Shown piece by piece: positions 35,456 through 47,007 of a stretch of DNA of 64,000 bases. Position numbers and translations under genes: made by a program. The stretch is from Echinometra lucunter (Eukaryota; Echinodermata; Echinoidea; Camarodonta; Echinometridae). Position 1 is the first letter of the stretch. Every line of letters starts with the position of its first letter. The stretch spans positions 36,715,081 to 36,779,080 of the forward strand of contig CM057151.1 in the NCBI GenBank assembly GCA_029962745.1, read 5' to 3'. The notes beneath the pieces are model-generated. The model did no database searches. It saw nothing but the letters and a program-made list of their open reading frames with translations, and was not told where the DNA came from.

Positions 35456-38400
35456 GTTATTTATTTATTCATTTTAAACAAAATTCTTGGTGCGCGCATA
35501 ATCTTCATAACACCCTAGGCAGATCAAAATTGGGTAACGGGGGTCTGGACATCTCTTTTTATTTATCCAGTGTGTTTCTTTCGCATACCATTTTTTTCAG
35601 TTTTAACCCTCCCCACCCCCTTAAAAAAGTATTCTTTAAATTGTTACCAAATCCTTGATTCCCACACAACTGTCCATGGTGAACTACAAGTAAAACTGGC
35701 TATTGAACTATAGTTTGCTATTGACTGAACTTGTCAAGGTTTGAATACTGGTTGCGTACTCAACATACGTTACCACCCCCACCTACACATCGTAGATCAG
35801 AGAGGTGTATTTTACCAACATACATACCCTACCTTACGGGAATTTAGGGTCTTTACAAAATGTCGTGCAACACGACGACGACGAGATGTGAACGCGATCA
35901 CGCGAGGGTTCGAAACTTCGAAGTAAGCCGCTCTTGAAGGAAATTATCAACAAAATGTTTAGATCTCTGCTATTTATATCGATTGAATTAAAGATTGCGC
36001 ATTAGAATTGCTGCTATCTTTCTTTTCATACCCACTTTTTTTTTTGATTGAAAATGTCTCATTTCTACATAAAAGTTGGAGAACTCAAACATCGAAGGCC
36101 TGAAGGTTGGAATACTGGGAGAGGGTTTCTCGATGCAGGGCGCCGATCCAGCCGTGAATAAACTATTGAAAGACACCATCAACAAACTCACAACCAATGG
36201 TGCTATAGTGAAGGATGTCTCTGTACCTATGCACACTGTTTGTAAATGGACTTTTTTTCTTTTTCTTTTTTTTTTCATGGGGGGGGGGGGGTCAATATTC
36301 GACGGTTCCTTGTAAAGGAGGATCGTACGTTAGGTTTTTCCCGCCCATTTTCGTCACCTCTTCATTTCATCAAGTTTCATTTCAGTTTTCTCCGCAGAAG
36401 CCCTGAGTTCAAAGCCTAAGTTCAATATCGTTAAAATGTCATTCATATTCGTCTTTTGCCATTCAAGTTTGAAAATTAAGCATTCAAAATCGTCAGTTGT
36501 TACTGAAATTCGCCTTTGCCCCGAAGCGAGTAAGGAATGCTTGGATCAAATTCGTCATTCTTTCGAGCAAATTCATCATTAATTTTGTTATCCAAATTCG
36601 TCAAAAGTTATTTGGATCTTTAAAACGGATGGTTGAGCCAGGTCTTTAACCATGTTTACTTTCTCGTGATATGATTTGATTTTGCTACTTTTCTTTGAGA
36701 AACAGAAATGATTACATGTAAATATGTGGAACACTATATCTTAAAAAGTGAGTTACACCCACCCACAAATTATTATTGTGACAAGATCGTTGTCCGTCAG
36801 TAGAATCTTCGACGAAAATGAACGCTAGTAGAAGAAATTAATTTTTTGTTAATTAATTAATTGTTTCGTGACCAGCTTCTGTGGCCGATGAATCTGCAAT
36901 GCAATTGACGGAAATGGATTACAAAGCAAGAAACTGCAAATGATAATGTTTCAAAATTGATCGACAAAAGACGAAATTGAAAGAAGCATTCGAATATTTC
37001 AGGCCAGAGATGAAAATGAAAGCATATTTTCAAACATTGAACGAAGAGGTGCCAAAAATGGACGAAAATTCAATTTCATTGGTACTGCCACAGTCATTTT
37101 ATAAGTGTATATTTTCATAAAGCAATATTTTATTCAAACACTGTACCACAACACATATATTTTATACACCTTATAATCCCGAGTGCTTACAAGTGCCATT
37201 AGGAGTTGTATTTCCCTTCCCTCCTACAACAAAAAACATTGTGCTCATTCCACGGCATCTTCAGACAAAAAGAAGAAGAAGAAAAAAAAAAGAAATTCTA
37301 TGAGCTGTTTTTTCTGATTCAAGTTAATGATTTTACAGAAATAATCAAGGTATACTTTCTTCCTTTTTTTTTTCTTTCTTTCTTTAACTCTCTGTCTTTC
37401 TTGCTTGTTAACAGCGTCTTCTATTTGGGGAGCTACTGCAGAAGGTGCATATGTGAATATGTACCACCTTGGAGGTAAGAAATATAAATCATGTACGCCG
37501 GATGATGTGCACGCCTCAATGAGACATATTTCCCCGGGCTGTGATATAATTATATGTAATTATATCAAAGCCCGTTGGTGTATGTCTCATTTTAGGCATG
37601 TACATCATCCGCGTACATGATTTATATCGGTTTGGACTGGCTCCCAGTAATTTATGCTCCTTTTGCAAAGGGAAGTAGAAGCATACCGTCATATCTTTCA
37701 TGAATGTCAACAGATTCGTCACTATAAAATAGGTGATTTAAAAGAATCAAACTGGGAAGGAAATTTTTTGTGGTGTGCCTTTGGGCGGTGTGAATGAAAA
37801 CCTATTTATTAAAGCATGCAATATTGTAAATAAAACATTTGACATTTCATTGCAGAAAGAGAAATTTGCATTGTAAGACATATAGCAAAGAAGTGAGAGA
37901 AATATTGGTAGGAAATCAAGCTGAAGAAAAAAAAAAGAGATAACATGAGATCGTAACACCCTATCATTTTGTAATGCTTAAGAGAAAATGCCACTATCTA
38001 ACATCGTAGTGAATGATTTGATGATTATCTTGAAGTAATTCTATAATCATGTTCACTGAATAGGTTGCGGCACCGGTCACGTGGGCTATTACCCGACCAA
38101 CTTTGCGATAGCTAGCGGAAAAATGTTTTCCTCTCGAATTGATGACCTTCCAAACTCTATGAAGGTAACATGATGTTGATTATGATGGTGATGATGATGA
38201 TCAAGGTGGTGACGATGGTGAGGATGAAGATGGTGATGATGATGATGATGATAACGATGCTGATGAAGATGGTGACGATGGTGATGATTATGATGATGAT
38301 GATAATGATGAAGATAATGGTGATGAAGATGAAGATGATGATGATGAAGATGATGATGAAGATTATGAAGATGGTGATTAGATTATGATGATGCATTATG

Positions 38401-39095
38401 ATTTATTATGTTTATGTTTCACAGTATTATATCTGTTGGACATATTGGAAGCAGTTAAGGAGTAATGGCCCATCCAGTTGAGTCAGTAATTAAACAACGA
38501 CCAACAAAACTCAAATATCCAAGATGATGGAAAAAAAGTCAGAGCAGCCAAATTAATGTTTGATCTCCAGGAGGTGCGAACGCCATCACTGAAATTATAG
38601 CGCTCAATATCCTCTCTCTTGTTTTGCTACTTTATTTGTTGATACTTATATTGATGTACTGCACTGCCTTGTTTCTTATGTTTTTTGTATATATAATTAT
38701 TTTATATTCCATATCGGATATGCAAACTTTGTGCAAACGCTTTATAATTGTAGCTGTGCCCAGTATATTGTGATACAACATAATGGAATAGAACGTGCTA
38801 TGTGATGTGACAGAAATTAAGGTCAGAGTCTACTCAAATTTTGTTCGGCCAGCCTGCCAAGTCAGTATTTCCACGTAGAAATGAAATGTTAACACTCTAT
38901 TCCAATAGCTTTTCCTGCTCCAAGGAGAGTATCTGCAGAAGTACTACAAGAGTCAGGTGTATTGCCGAGCAAGGAACTTGGTGTTCCCTCTCCGCCAGGC
39001 CTACAACCAAGCCTTAGAGTCGGTTGACGTCCTCGCCTTGCCTACCATTCCATTCACAGCGTCAAAGCTCGTCTTCAAAGACGACCCGATACCTG
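28074..39095 (+). CDS. Amidase B: amidase-signature hydrolase, exons 1-11, 3' end missing
   Basis: Paralogue of A with the same predicted carboxamide hydrolysis. Exons: 28074-28113, 30459-30556, 32150-32286, 32930-33102, 33533-33672, 34123-34323, 34948-35022, 36076-36241, 37415-37474, 38064-38164, 38909-39095 (1378 nt). Every exon matches A in length and phase except exon 1 (40 against 43) and exon 10 (101 against 95). Catalytic residues are intact: Lys114 (RVAIKDN), cis-Ser189 (TAGSSSGSA) and Ser213 ([11 protein letters not shown]). It starts [13 protein letters not shown]. The exon 8 donor is GTAAAT after CACACTGTTT. The terminal exon (TGHP...[15 protein letters not shown] in A and C) was not found before or after the N run, so it is probably inside the gap. 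A full gene would encode about 524 aa. Confidence 0.9.
31142..31194. repeat. (GA)n microsatellite in amidase B intron 2
   Basis: Uninterrupted gagaga run preceded by a T/G tract. Nearby are G/C tracts at about 30790-30806 and 30908-30923. The rest of intron 2 (30557-32149) holds the repeat described at 31446-32030. Confidence 0.9.
31446..32030 (+). repeat. Dispersed repeat with 'aaggtcaaaggtc' core, amidase B intron 2
   Basis: It starts 'atgcctcaccccaccgtagg' and 'gccggaggcattatg'. It then has three diverged internal repeats of 'gataact...aacttcaaacttggctc.tgtatgcat.tgg' and ends 'atggcggaggcat'. It is the same family as 13835-14045 (opposite strand). Class unknown. Confidence 0.75.
34460..34556. 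repeat. ATA/ATG microsatellite in amidase B intron 6
   Basis: Runs of 'aataataat', 'cataatcat' and 'gatgatgat' lie between exons 6 and 7. No gene. Confidence 0.8.
35167..35458 (+). repeat. tRNA-derived SINE in amidase B intron 7
   Basis: tRNA-like head with box A tggtccagtag (about 35172) and box B gggttcgaatccc (about 35215), a body of about 160 bp ending 'gatatgcgctatacaagaac', and an (ATT)n tail to 35458. This is the structure of tRNA-class SINEs. Confidence 0.82.
36242..37414. other. Amidase B intron 8
   Basis: It holds a T tract, a G tract (about 36280-36290), simple A-rich sequence and a polypyrimidine tract before exon 9. It is 1173 bp, against 492 bp for the matching intron of C. 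No gene. Confidence 0.6.
37475..37630. repeat. Hairpin MITE starting at the exon 9 donor of amidase B
   Basis: Arms 'aaatcatgtacgc.ggatgatgt.c' with 'caatgagacata' and the reverse complement 'tatgtctcattt...catgtacatcatccgcgtacatgattt' flank 'ataattatatgtaattatat'. Amidase C keeps only one arm at the same place (61018-61080), so the insertion predates the B/C duplication and C lost an arm, or B gained one. Confidence 0.75.
37620..37790 (+). pseudogene. LINE C-terminal relic in amidase B intron 9
   Basis: It reads SNLCSFCK, then after a one-base shift [17 protein letters not shown] and [12 protein letters not shown]. This is the Cys/His pattern (C..C...H...C) at the end of many non-LTR retrotransposon ORF2 proteins. 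It is short and frameshifted. Confidence 0.5.
38165..38400. repeat. GAT-rich microsatellite in amidase B intron 10
   Basis: Long imperfect (gat)n/(gaa)n stretch directly after exon 10. The matching intron of C has a shorter CAT run at about 58110-58170. It produces spurious Met- or Ile-rich frames. Confidence 0.85.
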
Positions 39096-39179
39096 GTACG
39101 TCCATCAGAAATGCTCTTATCAACTGACCATGTATGTCGGGAATTTTACACACACGCTCTCTCTCTCTTTATTCCCTTG

Positions 39180-39400
39180 TTATGCTGGTAAGGACGTGGA
39201 TATTAGCTTGTGGGAGCACTTTTCTAATATTATTGTGCAGGCTCTTGACCCTATATTTGCATAAGGTCCTCGGTTCATTCCACACTCGGTGCTACCATTC
39301 GTGGACAAGGTGTTAAAGCCCGCATTAAATATTCCCCTCGATCTCGACCCAGGTGTATCCGAGAGCATGGCAGTGCTGGGGTAATAATAATAACTGCAGG
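39180..39400. repeat. SINE-like repeat in amidase B intron 11
   Basis: Sequence 'gctcttgacccta...ataaggtcctcggttcattc', 'gtgctaccattcgt' and 'ctcgatctcgacccaggtg', then a short AAT-rich tail. The same repeat, inverted as expected for an inverted duplicate, lies in intron 11 of C at 55388-55530. Confidence 0.6.
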
Positions 39401-39415
39401 GCCGTGCTGCCCTGT

Positions 39416-39584
39416 GGGGTGTTTCATAAAGCTGTTCGTAAGTTACGAACGACTTTACGCACGACTGGTGATACCTTCTTGTGCTATCTGTAAATGAATG
39501 AGAATCTGATTAGCACCCAAGAAGGTATCACCAGTCGTTCGTAAAGTCGTTTGTAACTTACGAACAGCTTTATGAAACACCCCC
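39416..39584. repeat. Hairpin MITE, 169 bp, in amidase B intron 11
   Basis: Ends ggggtgtttcataaagctg / cagctttatgaaacacccc. Arms are about 65 bp with few mismatches, including 'tggtgataccttcttg' and its complement, around a short spacer. It is followed by ordinary sequence up to the N run. Confidence 0.85.
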
Positions 39585-39715
39585 TGCTTTGGCAAAAGGA
39601 AGATAGTGACAAAAGTGACACTTTCTGTAAAAGAGCAAAATGTGTCTGTCAGTTGTAGTGACATCAATGAAATATCGTTATGTCTTACCTAACATATCTC
39701 TCAGCAGGATGAGTG

Positions 39716-40215
39716 NNNNNNNNNNNNNNNNNNNNNNNNNNNNNNNNNNNNNNNNNNNNNNNNNNNNNNNNNNNNNNNNNNNNNNNNNNNNNNNNNNNNN
39801 NNNNNNNNNNNNNNNNNNNNNNNNNNNNNNNNNNNNNNNNNNNNNNNNNNNNNNNNNNNNNNNNNNNNNNNNNNNNNNNNNNNNNNNNNNNNNNNNNNNN
39901 NNNNNNNNNNNNNNNNNNNNNNNNNNNNNNNNNNNNNNNNNNNNNNNNNNNNNNNNNNNNNNNNNNNNNNNNNNNNNNNNNNNNNNNNNNNNNNNNNNNN
40001 NNNNNNNNNNNNNNNNNNNNNNNNNNNNNNNNNNNNNNNNNNNNNNNNNNNNNNNNNNNNNNNNNNNNNNNNNNNNNNNNNNNNNNNNNNNNNNNNNNNN
40101 NNNNNNNNNNNNNNNNNNNNNNNNNNNNNNNNNNNNNNNNNNNNNNNNNNNNNNNNNNNNNNNNNNNNNNNNNNNNNNNNNNNNNNNNNNNNNNNNNNNN
40201 NNNNNNNNNNNNNNN
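39716..40215. other. Assembly gap of exactly 500 N
   Basis: The round length suggests a placeholder, not a measured size. Both neighbouring incomplete genes (amidase B from the left, the PDIA5-like gene from the right) lose their 3' exons here. Confidence 0.98.
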
Positions 40216-42549
40216 TCTTTTACATAAGCCCCACCCCTCCCCTCTCCACATCCCATCTTTTAGCAGGAGATGACTTCATCCTAATTAGATCATGCAGGAA
40301 ACACAAAGCTGTCCCAGAATCATCACATTGCTGGCTACATGTATATCCCTCACTAGGGGATGGCAACCTGTATGTATTTCTTGCTCAGAAAGGAAGAATG
40401 TTCATACCATGTCAAGCTGTCAATAAGCAACACTGTACATACCAGTACTTGTAATTGAATGGAAAAAGAAGGTAAACAGATGTCTCAAGAAAGGTTTTCA
40501 CTCAAGTCCAAAGCCACATTTCACATGGACCCTGTTTCGATGATCGAAACTATTTGTTTGTTGCAGATACCATAATTTATTTTTCGGTAAAAATCGGTTT
40601 CGGCCTATAATTTCAGCTTCGAAACATGTCATAAAACACAGAGCAACAAGTTTCGACCGAGTGCTTGAAATCTCATCAAAGAAGCAGATTCCGTTTAGGA
40701 TGAAGCTTGGTCAACTAGCATTATGTAAAACAAAGTTCATAGTTCCTGCCAAAGAAGTAAGTGTACTTAGATATTGTGTTAAAAGCATTTATGAACCAAT
40801 TATTTAAATGTAAAAGTGAAAATGAAGAAAAACTTCACGTGGTTAAATGTTCATTTGCATAAAATTTTGCATATTGTGAGGTCGCCGTAAAGATGACAAA
40901 ATGCGACACGTTTTGTATGAAAAAATGTATAAAATTCAAGATGTTATACTTGTCAAGGGAAAAGAGTGTGGAAAGAATATATATTGAGTAGAGGAGAAAT
41001 TATTTTGATGAGAATTATTTAAGAAATAATATGAGTTTCTTTGGATAAAAGAGGGATATGTAAGCTACATAGAATTTTGGGGCATGAAACCAAAACTGAA
41101 GTTAGCACACTAAATTTGCATTGTTTACATAAAGCAATGAGTAGTAATGTCCAGGATTTATGAAAGCTTATTTATCTTATGGAATATTATTGAAAGAGAT
41201 ATTATACAAGCATTTCAGACTTATAAAATAACTGAGAGTGTATTATGAATCAAACTAGACCAAAGAAATTTATTGTGGCTAGTAAAAGGAATTTAAGCAA
41301 CTTAAGCAACTTTTAAAGAGTTGTTTTGAGTAGGATTTTACAATTTGTCAGGTGAAATATTTTTCAAGTTGGATTTATTATATTTCTCCTGTAGATTTAT
41401 TTTCTAGTGCAAACGTCAAAAAGATTACTGATGTAGCTATTTCTTGAATATTTGCCAGGAAAATAATGCAGATATTTTATGAAGATAATTATGATTACAA
41501 CTGATATTTTTATGGTCCTTTTGCAAGTTAATATAGAGCTGTCAAAAGTAAATAATCACACGAAGACACATGTCTAATTTCCGGTTCAATTTGTTTGCTC
41601 TCTTTATACAGATTGAATTAAGCTACGTATATATGCCAAGCTACGCTATGCTATGCTACAGTGTATGCTACTGCGTTGAATCAGATCAACATCATTGGTC
41701 GTTTTATTAAACATCAAATCAACGCCTTAATACAATTTCGTGCAGAATCTTCTTTTTGTCCTCAACAAACCAGACCCCAATATGAAAATTATACTTTGTC
41801 ACTGTTGTCATTTTTTGACAAACATGGAATCTGATGTGTGGACAGGGTATATACACATCTTTAATACAAAGCGTTTTCAAAATAAACATAACATGAGCAC
41901 CCAGCTGAGGCAGATAACGGCGCTTTACAAGAAGCCATCATCATCATCATCATCATAACTGTTGAGATAAACGTAACTTCATTCCATAATGCATATCATT
42001 TTTTTTATATCTAATAATTTCACAATTCACATCCATCAAAGTTATTCCCCTTTCTTTCTCCGTTGTTGTGATTTTGACCCACATTCAAAATTATCTTGCA
42101 ACCTGTAGGTAATAACTAAAAGCAATACAGAAGACTTTATTTTACTTGCGTGTCAAATGTTTGACACATCAGGAGTTTTAAAATAAAATACTATTTACAT
42201 GTACTTCATTTTGTGTGTGTGTTTCTGGAGGATGTACACGTAGATAAAGTACCATGCATTTTGAGAACAGTACCAAGGAAAAGGTGATAAAGAGAGAACT
42301 GGAAATTTTACACTTCAGTGTATAACACACTGGAGAATCGTCTCCAAGCAGGTAAGTTGTTTTTTTTTCATCACTTGATCCATTTTGTTTGCAGTTCTAC
42401 TATGTTAACTCCTATTTCTCTGCTTTGATATGACTTGCCACAATAGTTGGATAACCTGTTGCTAACTTATTTAGGATGACAGCAAAAATCAATCAGTTTA
42501 GTGATTACAGTTTCATAAATCATAAGATAATCTATAAAAAGAAATGACA
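40216..42549. other. AT-rich DNA right of the gap
   Basis: No exon was recognised on either strand. It probably belongs to an intron or the 3' side of the PDIA5-like gene. A (CAT)n run lies near 41937-41956. I looked for a terminal amidase exon ([14 protein letters not shown]) here and did not find one. Confidence 0.4.
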
Positions 42550-43149
42550 TTAAAGGAGAATGCAACCCAGACAACAGAGTGCTTCCAATGAATGAAAAAG
42601 ATCAAGAAGAGTAAACAGTGAAACTAAAAGTTTGAGGAAAATCGGACAATCCGTTCAAGAGTTATAAACTTTGAAAGTTTAAGTAAATCCTTATTATGGT
42701 GATCCTTGAACTGGCAATTTTACCAGCATCTATTCTGTGATGTCATCGCGGACAATTCTCCATTCATTTTGTACACAGAATTTAACATTTTCTTTATTTT
42801 CAAGAAAAATAAAAATTCTTTTGAGTTATTGTTTGAGTATGACACGGCTATGTCAATTCTGCAAGCATTTTGGGATAAATTATGTTGATTCCTGACTTGA
42901 AATTTCATATAAATCAATTTTTTTTGGAAAAATTATGTACAATATGAATTGTGAGTTGTCCATGATGACATTACAGATGCTGGCAAAGTTGCCAACTCAA
43001 GGATCCCATAATAGGGATTTACTGAAACTTTCAAAATTCATAACTCTTGAACAGATTGTCCGATTTTGCTCAAACTTTCTTTGTTTACTCTTCTTGGTCA
43101 TCTTTATTCACTAAGAGCACACTGATGCCTGCATTGCCTTCTCCTTTAA
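42550..43149. mobile_element. Long inverted-repeat element, 600 bp
   Basis: Left end ttaaaggagaatgcaa, right end ttgccttctcctttaa. Arms of about 190 bp share 'gttcaagagttat', 'actttcaaa' and 'gtccgattttcctc'-type sequence in inverse order. The unpaired middle shows no transposase frame. The terminal TTAA could be a target site, but this is uncertain. Confidence 0.75.
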
Positions 43150-45222
43150 ATAAGTGAAAATGTTTAACCCAGCCAATGCAATTTGTACATTTTTACCCCC
43201 AAGCATAAAACAAAGAAGAACAATTTCAATTATAGATGTGCTTAGAACACCAGCTTGTTTTACCAGGAAATCTTCTCCCTCCCTCATCTCCCCATCAAGA
43301 CATATCTCCTCTCTCTCTCTCTCTCTCTGGCATTCTAGGATATCATTTGGCACTTTTTTTCTTTCGTTTTTTTTTTTTGGCAAATCTGTAACTTTAAGAG
43401 ACTTCCTTGCACGCTGTGGGAGACGTTAAATCATCCTCTTACCCCATCCCCCCTCCAATAGTTCTGAATACAATAAGACACTGCAGAGTGAGTCATAACA
43501 GATGAAACCTAACATGATTCAGAAATTCTTCATATTGCTTGTTCACTTGATGATCTTCACAGACATGAACAATGTGAGAGGAAGATAGGCTCAACTCCAT
43601 CAAAACAGTTCTTTAATCATGAAGAAAAATTCTTATGTTTCAAGCAAGTCTATGAGACAGACGGTTTTTATCTGCTCATAATCTTAGAGATCATAACGCA
43701 TTATCTTTCTCCAAAGTGAAAACATTCTGTCCTCAAAAAATAGCCAAAATATTACACTCCTTTTCTCTATTAGCTAAAAAAAATGTTAATGTGAAGCTGA
43801 GCTCTTCTTCCTCTCACATATATTCGATTGTGATGGGCAATGCCATAATTGCCTATAACCTAAATCTACATCACACTCACTCGCAAACTACAATCTGGAT
43901 GATGCATCATTTATGACTATGGGCAAAGCCAGAAATAATGAGCATAAATAAATATTTGCTCTCTTCCCACCCAAGACCCGATCCAATCAAACCTGAATTT
44001 GATTAATTCCAGTATAAGTCAGCCTGAGCAGAATAGAGAATTCTAATATCATGAAGATGATTCATATACCGTAAATTATATGCACAAACCACAGATTGTT
44101 CACATGGGTGATCTGACATAAGTCACATGTAGCTCCAGGCCTCCTGCTATATTGTGTACACAGTAGAGTCTTGCTTTGAATTGTCAAGATGCACAGGGAG
44201 TTACAAAACAAAAACAAATCAGGCAGTTTTCTACTTGGATAGTTACAAAGCATTGCCCACTATAATATTTACAAATCTTATTTACAAAAACAGAATGAAT
44301 TATTTACATGTATACCTCCCTCTGGGCAATTCCATGATTAAGTGGACACCGCCCCAAACCTTATTTTTGCTCTTTCTCAAATTCAGGTCAATTTGGGGTG
44401 TTAAAATTCATACAGATATTGTAAATGCAAAGGGGTTTCATATTCACCAAAAACAAATTTGTTCCAAAAGTCTCCTTATAGCAGAATCCGAACCATAAAT
44501 ATAGATATATTGGACTACACACAGTTTTTTTGGGCTTAAACAGAAAACTATCATTTCTTTTGTAAATTTTTCAATTGGATAATCTGAAGGGCATTGTGTC
44601 ACACCAAATTAAAAGAAAATATTCCAAAATAAGTTGCTGAAAATGTACAAAAATCTAAAATATGTAGTGCTGGACAAAATGTAACATGACTATTACCGTA
44701 ACGTGACTAACCAAGATTTTGGGGTTTACTTTAAAAAAAAGAGAGGAAAACTTTTTAATTTTTGTGGATAAACATTTGCCATCATATCAGAAGTAAAACT
44801 GATATGGTTCTAAGTTTGAGGTACAACACAGTAAGGAGGGATTTTTTTTCAAACACAATGATTATTTTCTTGTGTCCTTTTTTGGTAGCGTTACTAACCA
44901 TGGTAAAAAATTCTCATTACAGCTCCGGCATTGTCCATTTGCTGTTTATTTTTTTTATGTATTGTAGACCTTGGGTGGGGGAATATGTTGTTTCAAGATT
45001 AGGGCTTGAAATGAAATGGATATTTATTTTGCTGTAGCAAAAAAAGGTATGAAAATTTGCTTAAATGCAATGTTACTAATCATGGAATTGCTCCTCTGCA
45101 AAACATGTTTCAAATTTCAACAACAGACCTGTTCCTGCACAATGTTTAATAGAAGAAATACTAAAAAGATTTAATAAATTACTGGAAAAACCATAAGTAC
45201 GTTTGATTTTACTTTGCCTTAC
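43150..45222. other. Probable intron 3 of the PDIA5-like gene
   Basis: AT-rich, with a (CT)n run at about 43308-43328. No further PDIA5 exon could be recognised. Confidence 0.4.
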
Positions 45223-46975
45223 CTGCAGTCTATATAGACCAAGGTGGCTAAACCCTTCATTTCTGCTGCCACATCACTGTACAAGTTCATCAAGCTTTCT
45301 CCAGATTTAGCTGGGAAATCAAATAATAGAAACACCATACTATGAATGATAAGAGAAGATTACAAGCTTGCTAACTACTCCATGCCATCAAAAAGTCATT
45401 CCCACAGACTTAATAAAGGAACAATACTTGATCATAGCTGGTCTTAACCCACTGAACACTGAAGACTTGCTCAGATATGATGTGATAACCACCCACGACA
45501 AACCCCCACGTGTTTTGTGTAAAAGTGAATGGAATATGAGGCAGCAGAAAAGAATTTGCTGAGGCAAGAGGCATATTTTTCGCCTCCCAGCGGCAAAAAG
45601 CTGTGGACTGATCAAATTCTTTAAAAGTTAGCGCAAAATATGATGTCACAAGATTGTCTGCACAATTACTGTCAAAAATCTGTTGTATTTGAGTGCTGAC
45701 GCATTAATGCGCTTTCATCAACATAACTGGCATGGCTTGCCGTACCATATCTGAACACTTAACAAACCACAGGGGTTTGTCGCAGGGACAAACTCATCAC
45801 AACATATACTGCCATAACTTTATAACAATTTGATACACCACATCAGACACTGTATACTATGTACACAAAAAATATGTGATTCAATAACTGAGAAAAATGA
45901 CATCGTACACCACTTGTCGAATTAAGTTCCTTCAGAACTTGTAAGAATAATTTCGTTTTACATATTTTAGCTGTTAAACTCTTGAAAAACTTTCACAATG
46001 CAGTGTATATGATTCCAAAAAATACAGAGTAAAATTATATTGAAAAAAACCTGCGAGCCCTATCGTGGCTCATCAATGCTCTTTCAAAATACAGACCCAT
46101 TATGATTATAGGAACATTGTATAAACCTGAAAATCTGTAATTGCAAACTTAAACCTTACGCGTGCAGAGCCATACACTGCTAATACTTGTTTTTACTTAA
46201 AATAAGTTAAATCACTTGACAATATCATGTTACCAACATACTTACTGGTATCGTATGTATTATCCTTGATATGTGAAAGAATCAAGGGTATTATTTACAC
46301 TATGAAAAAAAAAAAAAATCTGCCCACACCATAGCAGCTTACAGGCCCCTCTATGACACTTAATCCATTCTGTGCTACATAAATCCTCATTAAATAAATA
46401 CAAAAAAAGCTAATAATAAAAAGAAATCATGAAAGCACTTTCAAAAGTCAAGAAGTCTCTAAGACCTCTCTGTTACACCAGATTTAAAAGTGAAATGCGG
46501 ATGGGGGCGCCCCAAGCTTGCTTTCATCTTCTAAACCTACCCAAGATCGCTTTTAAGTGAACCAATCTTGGAACCACATGGTGGTCTAAGACAGGTATGG
46601 AGGTGCACCAAGAGATATTTTTGGTTTTGGCGGAAACAGAACCCACCCCTGTCAGAGGCGTCGATCCATTTTTCGGATTGGGGGGGGGGGGGGGCAAGAC
46701 GACCAAGCAGAGATGAACCCATGCACGGCTACTGATATTATACATACGCATATATATATATATATATATGTATATATGTCAACGTGAAGCATTTTCAATT
46801 TGGGAAATTACGAATCTTGCCAGACTGTGATTCTGTGAACCATCCTGTTTCTTTTTTATAATTTTGCGAGCGAGCATAAAAATAACAAATTTTTTTGTTA
46901 AGAGAGAAGCATTGACCCATTAAAAAAAAGCATTGACCCATTAAAAACCTATTGAAACAAAAAAATTTGAATTCG

Positions 46976-47007
<32 letters not shown>

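Noticed and set aside
38157..38396. Met-rich and Ile-rich frames
   Set aside because: They are translations of the GAT microsatellite in amidase B intron 10.
39640..40273. Four open frames of about 190 codons across the N run
   Set aside because: They consist of unknown residues from N bases and carry no information.
42300..42360. Plus-strand donor-like site (caagcag followed by gtaagt) near 42350
   Set aside because: No coding sequence or upstream promoter feature supports an exon there.
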